From: Peribacillus simplex NBRC 15720 = DSM 1321 | GTDB lineage: Bacteria > Bacillota > Bacilli > Bacillales > DSM-1321 | DNA: 64,000 nucleotides | Direction: 5' to 3' | Assembly (NCBI RefSeq): GCF_002243645.1 | Contig: NZ_CP017704.1 | Coordinates: 3,242,001 to 3,306,000, forward strand | Shown: piece by piece, positions 60,310 through 64,000 of the stretch | Numbering within the stretch: position 1 is the stretch's first letter | Layout: each line of letters starts with the position of its first letter | Position numbers and translations under genes: made by a program | The notes under the pieces: model-generated | Seen by the model: the letters and a program-made list of their open reading frames with translations, nothing else | What the model was told of the DNA's origin: nothing | The model's database searches: none

Positions 60310-61197
60310 ATGAAAAAAGTTAAAAAGGCCATTATACCTGCAGCGGGATTGGGAACTAGATTTTTGCCCGCAACGAAGGCAATGCCTAAAGAAATGCTGC
60401 CAATAGTGGACAAACCAACTATTCAATATATTATAGAAGAAGCCGTGAGAGCGGGAATTGAAGATATAATCATTGTCACAGGAAAGAATAAACGAGCGAT
60501 AGAAGATCATTTTGATAATGCATACGAACTAGAGAATAACTTGAGGGATAAAGGGAAATTCGATTTATTGGAGAAGGTGCAATACCCATCCAATTTAGCT
60601 AATATCCACTACATTAGGCAAAAAGAACCGAGAGGCCTCGGACATGCTGTTTGGTGTGCACGTAACTTTATTGGTGATGAGCCTTTTGCTGTCCTTTTAG
60701 GCGATGATATCGTAGAAAGCGATGTGCCCTCCCTACGCCAATTAATCAACGAATATGATGCGACAGGTTCGTCCATAATTGGAGTGCAGCCGGTAAATGA
60801 GAACGAAACACATAGATACGGCATTATTGACCCGCTTATGCAAGAAGGCAGAAGATACGAAGTGAACCGTTTCGTTGAAAAACCAAAGCAAGGAACGGCA
60901 CCATCCAATTTAGCCATCATGGGAAGGTACATACTGACCCCGGAAATATTCGATTTCCTAGCCAAGCAGGAAACAGGGGCTGGCGGTGAAATCCAGTTAA
61001 CGGATGCCATCCAAAAACTGAATGATATCCAAAAAGTCTTCGCTTACGATTTTGAAGGAAAACGCTATGACGTCGGTGTTGTCGATGGCTTTGTGAAAAC
61101 GACAATTGAATTTGCCCTGCAACATCCAGATTTAAGAGACGACATTATAAAAGTAATGGAAAATATCCTCGAACTGCACAAGACAGTGGACAAATAA
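60310..61197 (+). CDS. gtaB: UTP-glucose-1-phosphate uridylyltransferase GtaB
   Basis: 295 residues of the GalU/GtaB family, which makes UDP-glucose from UTP and glucose 1-phosphate. The nucleotide loop is [20 protein letters not shown] (10-29); [13 protein letters not shown] and FVEKP follow. ATG 60310 lies nine bases after AAGGAG. It stands between pgcA and a teichoic-acid-type polymerase gene, which suits UDP-glucose use in wall polymers. Confidence 0.95.
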   Translation: MKKVKKAIIPAAGLGTRFLPATKAMPKEMLPIVDKPTIQYIIEEAVRAGIEDIIIVTGKNKRAIEDHFDNAYELENNLRDKGKFDLLEKVQYPSNLANIHYIRQKEPRGLGHAVWCARNFIGDEPFAVLLGDDIVESDVPSLRQLINEYDATGSSIIGVQPVNENETHRYGIIDPLMQEGRRYEVNRFVEKPKQGTAPSNLAIMGRYILTPEIFDFLAKQETGAGGEIQLTDAIQKLNDIQKVFAYDFEGKRYDVGVVDGFVKTTIEFALQHPDLRDDIIKVMENILELHKTVDK

Positions 61198-61370
61198 ACT
61201 TTTACTGCCAAACATAATCATACTGAATTTATTAAGTTTTAATTTAATAGAGTAATTATTTTTATAAAATCTCCAACTATTGATCATTCATAGTTGTTAT
61301 TTTTGGTTAATGGAAGGCAAACATAATTTTGAATGATGAATATAAATCCATAAAAGGGGATGCCTATTTA

Positions 61371-64000
61371 GTGAATAAGAAGGTAATAAAAAGAAAAGTC
61401 GATTTCCTCAAACAGCCGATCGCCAATTTCCTAATGAAGGAAAATCATCAGCGTGTAAATAGATATGCAAAGTATTATGAGAAATTAAGCGTACAAAAAA
61501 ACACAATTCTATATGAGAGTCGTGATGGAAACAGTATGACTGACAGTCCATACGCGATGTTTAAATATATGGTGGAAAATCCAGACTATCAAGATTTTAT
61601 GCACATTTGGTCCATCCAGGATTTCCGTGTTCTCTCAGGTGTAATAGCGAAGTATAAGGATATGCCGAATGTTCAATTTGTTCAACGTAATTCAAAGGAA
61701 TACTTAAAATGGTTGGCAACAAGTGAGTATTTAATCAATAACTCCACATTCCAGTCGTTCTTCATCCCTAAAAGCGATCAAATTTACATCAATACTTGGC
61801 ATGGAACGCCCCTTAAGAATATGGGCTTTGATATACCTGGTAACCCTTCGGTCTCCCAAAACGTTGTCAGGAACTTTTTGAGTGCAGATTTCATTTTGAG
61901 CCCTAATGCCCATACCACCAACATATTTACACATAGCTATAAGTTAAATGGATTGTATAAAGGTGAAATTATAGAAGAAGGATATCCGAGGATCGATTTG
62001 ACGCTGAATACGAATCCGGGGGAGTATAAGGAATATCTAAGAACTCTAGGTTTGAAAATCAGTGATGCTAAGGAAAATATTTTATATGCTCCGACTTGGA
62101 AGGGGACGAATTTGGCCAAAGTAGATAACGATCTTCTTCAAATCATTGCAGATATTAATTATTTACAAAGTCAAATTGGTGAACAATATAACCTATTTAT
62201 TAAGGTGCATCCATTTCTATATAAAGAGGCTGCCAAGCATTCGGAAATCAAGGATCGACTAATACCTGACCATGTGGATACAAATGAATTGCTTTCTGCA
62301 GTTGACTTGCTTATCACGGATTATTCCAGCATTTTCTTTGATTACCTTGTTACCGATAAGCCCATTCTATTTTACACATGGGATACGGACGTTTATGCAG
62401 AGGAAAGGGGACAATATCTCCAAAATGACGAACTCCCGGGACCAATGCTTTTTAACTCAAAAGAATTGGCACTAGCCATTAAAGATATTAAAAATGTGAA
62501 ATTGAGATATTCCGATAAATATAAAAAAATGCAGGGGAAATTCACAAACCATGAGGATGGAAAAGTAACAGAGAGAATAGTCAATAAAATTTTCAATAAG
62601 TCTACGAAACAACTAAACACAATTACTGGGCTGGATTCCGCAAAGGAAAAAATATTAATTTACCCGGGCGGATTGAGGGATAACGGAATTACATCCTCTT
62701 TCCTTAACTTAATGAATAATATTGATTATGATAAATATGATGTCAGCTGTTTTACTGCCACTCCCCACTCGCACGAGGTTTTGAAAAACATGGGCAAGGT
62801 TAATAAGAATGTGCGCTTTCTATTCAAACCTGGCCTGCCTGTGTATAAATTTTTGGAAGTATACAAAGACAAATTCATCCATAACAGAGGGGAAAGAGGT
62901 TTCCTAGGGAAGAAGCTTTACCCGGAAAATGCCTATAATAGAGAGCATGCACGTTTATTCGGTAAAACAAAGTTTGATTTTGTTATCGATTTTAGCGGTT
63001 ATAGCCATTATTGGGCTAAATATCTGCTGACGGCAGACGCAAAAAAGAAAGTTTGTTATATGCATAATGATTTGCTTTCTGATAGTGAGCGCATCATTAA
63101 TGGAAAGAGACCTCACCGTATTAATTTAAGAGGGATTTTTTCGGTATACAATCGATTTGATAAACTGGTAAGTGTTTCTGAGGGAACGATGGAATTAAAC
63201 CGAAAGAATCTATTGGAGTATGCAGACTACGATAAATTTGATTATGTAATGAATTCTATCAACCCGGATAAAATCCTTCAAATCGAGTCAAATGAATCTG
63301 AAGTTATCGAAAATGATGAAAAGGCACTGTTCACAGAAAACTTCAAAGCAAGGGCGATATTAAGGGATGTTAAGGATAATCAAGTTTGGAATACCCTTCC
63401 GGGAATTTCGAATGCCACTCAATTTCCACTGGAAGAACGATTTGAAGACGCTGAAATCGTGATTTCGAGAAAAGCCTATGCTGATCAAAAGACTTTTTAC
63501 AAATTCAGTCATAACAATCAAGTAATTGGCTGGATTAGTGAAGAAGCTGTGGAGCTGTTGCCAGACAGTATCATTTATGAAAAAGAAGTCGATAAAATTG
63601 CGAGGTTAGTAAGACCTCGTTCGAACTATATTTGGTCCTTGCCGTACAAGGTTGAAGGAACGTACAAAGTTTCCGGCAGTCATGATTTTAAAGGGATCAT
63701 TGTAAAAGTCGATAGGGAAGCAAAAACCCAGCATTCGATTTATAGCAGAATATCTGTAAAAAACAAGATAATAGGGTGGATAGATAATTCTGCTTTATCC
63801 ATGCTTGAACATTGTACAATCAATGAAGACATGAGCTTTAATGACAAGCTGCAAATCATGATGAAAAGAAAGTATATAATATCCAGAAACTATAAAAACA
63901 ATAAAAAATTCATTGATAAGATTGAGAATAGAACGCTAAAGGAAATAAACACCGGTAATCAGAAGTACGGAAAAATAACCAACCCGGAAGACCATACAAT
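61371..64000 (+). CDS. CDP-glycerol glycerophosphotransferase fused to glycosyltransferase with GW modules (3' end cut off)
   Basis: One open frame of 876 codons from GTG 61371 (after AAAAGGGG) to the window edge. Residues about 40-395 form a TagB/TagF-type domain: NTWHGTPLKNMGF (His143 region), KVHPFLY (about 280) and ITDYSSIFFDYL (about 314). Residues about 425-640 look like a GT-B glycosyltransferase: YPGGLRDNGITSSFLNLM, FSGYSHYWA, VSVSEGT. Then two GW-type SH3-like modules follow: about 670-735 (VWNTLPG ... VIGWISEEAVEL) and 750-812 (IWSLPYKVEGTYKVSG ... IIGWIDNSAL). It probably builds and sugars a glycerol-phosphate polymer. How it ends is unknown. Confidence 0.85.
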   Translation, partial: MNKKVIKRKVDFLKQPIANFLMKENHQRVNRYAKYYEKLSVQKNTILYESRDGNSMTDSPYAMFKYMVENPDYQDFMHIWSIQDFRVLSGVIAKYKDMPNVQFVQRNSKEYLKWLATSEYLINNSTFQSFFIPKSDQIYINTWHGTPLKNMGFDIPGNPSVSQNVVRNFLSADFILSPNAHTTNIFTHSYKLNGLYKGEIIEEGYPRIDLTLNTNPGEYKEYLRTLGLKISDAKENILYAPTWKGTNLAKVDNDLLQIIADINYLQSQIGEQYNLFIKVHPFLYKEAAKHSEIKDRLIPDHVDTNELLSAVDLLITDYSSIFFDYLVTDKPILFYTWDTDVYAEERGQYLQNDELPGPMLFNSKELALAIKDIKNVKLRYSDKYKKMQGKFTNHEDGKVTERIVNKIFNKSTKQLNTITGLDSAKEKILIYPGGLRDNGITSSFLNLMNNIDYDKYDVSCFTATPHSHEVLKNMGKVNKNVRFLFKPGLPVYKFLEVYKDKFIHNRGERGFLGKKLYPENAYNREHARLFGKTKFDFVIDFSGYSHYWAKYLLTADAKKKVCYMHNDLLSDSERIINGKRPHRINLRGIFSVYNRFDKLVSVSEGTMELNRKNLLEYADYDKFDYVMNSINPDKILQIESNESEVIENDEKALFTENFKARAILRDVKDNQVWNTLPGISNATQFPLEERFEDAEIVISRKAYADQKTFYKFSHNNQVIGWISEEAVELLPDSIIYEKEVDKIARLVRPRSNYIWSLPYKVEGTYKVSGSHDFKGIIVKVDREAKTQHSIYSRISVKNKIIGWIDNSALSMLEHCTINEDMSFNDKLQIMMKRKYIISRNYKNNKKFIDKIENRTLKEINTGNQKYGKITNPEDHT

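Overview
The window is one contiguous stretch of a low-GC, endospore-former-type Firmicute chromosome. Gene content (SigV/RsiV, PdaC, YwnA/YwnB, BdbC/BdbD, PgcA/GtaB, YvgK/ModA, KduID/KdgRKT) and strong AGGAGG-type ribosome binding sites point to Bacillaceae, probably a Peribacillus-like soil species; the genus is inference. No rRNA, tRNA, prophage, insertion sequence or CRISPR array was seen. Genes are closely packed, usually separated by intrinsic terminators.

Layout: 1-5.5 kb is an ethanolamine module (3' part of a EutV-like ANTAR regulator, a leader terminator, eutH-eutA-eutB-eutC) without shell-protein genes. 5.6-10.7 kb holds a DUF4261 gene, a YebC regulator and a lysozyme-response locus: pdaC divergent from sigV-rsiV, with two matching ECF-type promoters back to back. 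11-15.3 kb has a peptide transporter, an ArfA/BrfA-type ribosome-rescue gene with a terminator inside its reading frame, and small membrane or hypothetical genes. 15.5-19.7 kb is biotin: bioY-bioD-bioA divergent from bioB, with two BirA-type operators. 20-25 kb has a deacetylase/DedA/glycosyltransferase cluster and a YvgK-like regulator divergent from modA. 26.6-31.9 kb is hexuronate-derived ketodeoxygluconate catabolism (kduI-kduD, kdgR, kdgK-kdgT) with cre and KdgR-like sites but no aldolase gene. 32-37.3 kb carries a GrpB/YdbC pair, an AAA ATPase and a GntR/ABC operon of YtrA type.

37.4-50.5 kb is accessory: marR-MFS pair, a lipoprotein, a relic of a VOC gene, a six-repeat glycine-rich protein, a pentapeptide-repeat protein, a zinc-ribbon gene with an early stop, a GH8 glucanase, a thioredoxin, an Rrf2-YhgE operon and an SRPBCC-ArsR operon. 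50.5-52 kb is a kinase-like gene plus lipoprotein behind a yybP-ykoY (manganese) riboswitch with a visible switching terminator. 52.2-55.1 kb is a large autolysin with eight SH3-type repeats.

55.1-58.1 kb is an Rrf2 (YwnA-like) locus: three copies of one motif lie at the regulator's own promoter, the BdbD-BdbC disulfide-bond operon and ywnB; between the last two sits a tandem array of fourteen 20-21 bp units. 58.2-64 kb makes UDP-glucose (pgcA, gtaB) and ends in a long truncated gene joining a CDP-glycerol glycerophosphotransferase to a glycosyltransferase and GW modules. Many genes bear on the envelope (deacetylases, autolysin, UDP-glucose, teichoic-acid-type enzyme, disulfide oxidases), and several expression controls can be read directly from the DNA.
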